5,908 bases of DNA from Pseudomonadota bacterium (GTDB lineage: Bacteria > Pseudomonadota > Gammaproteobacteria > Burkholderiales > Methylophilaceae): assembly GCA_029549705.1 (NCBI GenBank), contig JAKPIR010000146.1:1-5908 (forward strand), given 5' to 3'. Made by a program: the position numbers and the translations under genes. Below the pieces are notes generated by a model. The model was given only the letters and a program-made list of their open reading frames with translations, was not told where the DNA came from and did not search any database. Shown piece after piece: positions 5,770 to 5,908 of this stretch (position 1 is its first letter; each line of letters begins with the position of its first letter).

Positions 5770-5908
5770 GGGGCTGTCCTAGATAACACATAAAATGTTA
5801 TAAGGACGGCATGAGAAAGAGCAGATTAAATTCAGCTAAGCAGGCTAAGTTAATAGAGCATTTTGTTGCTGGTACGACGGCACGATGTGCAGCGGATTTG
5901 ATTGGTGT
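5770..5908 (+). mobile_element. IS1595-family insertion sequence (IS1016-like), left end, cut by the window
   Basis: The sequence GGGGCTGTCCTAGATAAC from 5770 resembles the terminal inverted repeat of IS1016-type elements (GGGGCTG..CTAGAT), and a transposase of the same family starts 41 bases inside it. The right end is outside the window, so the exact boundary, the target duplication (possibly the 8 bases before 5770) and completeness cannot be determined. The element lies just after a palindromic terminator and a dRS3-like pair, a typical non-coding landing site. Confidence 0.8.
5811..5908 (+). CDS. IS1595-family transposase, N-terminal fragment
   Basis: Thirty-two complete codons are visible before the window ends. 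The start MRKSRLNSAKQAKLIEHF followed by VAGTTARCAADLIG matches the start of IS1016-like transposases, in which this helix-turn-helix segment binds the terminal repeat. The catalytic ISXO2-like domain would follow outside the window; family members are roughly 210-240 residues. The start is supported by AAGGA at 5802-5806, four bases upstream. Whether the gene is intact cannot be seen. It is a mobile-element gene, unrelated in function to the phosphorylase upstream. Confidence 0.85.
   Translation, partial: MRKSRLNSAKQAKLIEHFVAGTTARCAADLIG

Overview
The window looks like a chromosomal stretch from a betaproteobacterium, possibly a Methylophilaceae (Methylotenera-like) or neighbouring lineage. 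This rests on the flavour of the HtpG and GlgP proteins, an apparently moderate G+C content judged by eye, a sigma-32-type heat-shock promoter, an IS1016-like IS1595-family insertion sequence, and Neisseria-type dRS3-like palindromes. The assignment is an inference and was not tested by any search.

Layout. Bases 1-360 are the end of a CRISPR array: one repeat cut by the window edge plus five identical 36-bp repeats, separated by five 30-bp spacers. Repeat length, spacer length and repeat ends fit a type II-C (Cas9) array whose crRNA strand is the minus strand. No cas gene and no recognisable tracrRNA anti-repeat lies in the window, so the cas genes, if present, are probably beyond the left edge. 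Bases 361-709 carry no gene. They hold a 21-bp perfect hairpin followed by a T-tract (a plus-strand terminator at the array border), one copy of a dispersed palindromic repeat, and a heat-shock promoter.

The core is two complete plus-strand genes: htpG (710-2611, Hsp90 chaperone) and a glycogen/alpha-glucan phosphorylase, glgP-like (2809-5355), which has an unusual lysine-rich N-terminal extension. They appear to be separate transcription units: htpG has its own sigma-32-type promoter and a strong intrinsic terminator, and glgP has a candidate extended -10 promoter after that terminator.

Bases 5356-5769 are gene-free and repeat-rich. They contain a pair of inverted dRS3-like palindromes around about 140 bp (a NIME-like layout) and a second copy of the dispersed palindrome, here followed by seven Ts as a terminator. 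From about 5770 the window enters the left end of an IS1595-family element, with the first 32 codons of its transposase before the window stops.

No new gene system is evident. The points most worth following are the array border and its repeat-borne promoters, the inverted repeat that brackets the htpG -10 element, the basic tail on the phosphorylase, and the small palindromic elements flanking the two housekeeping genes.
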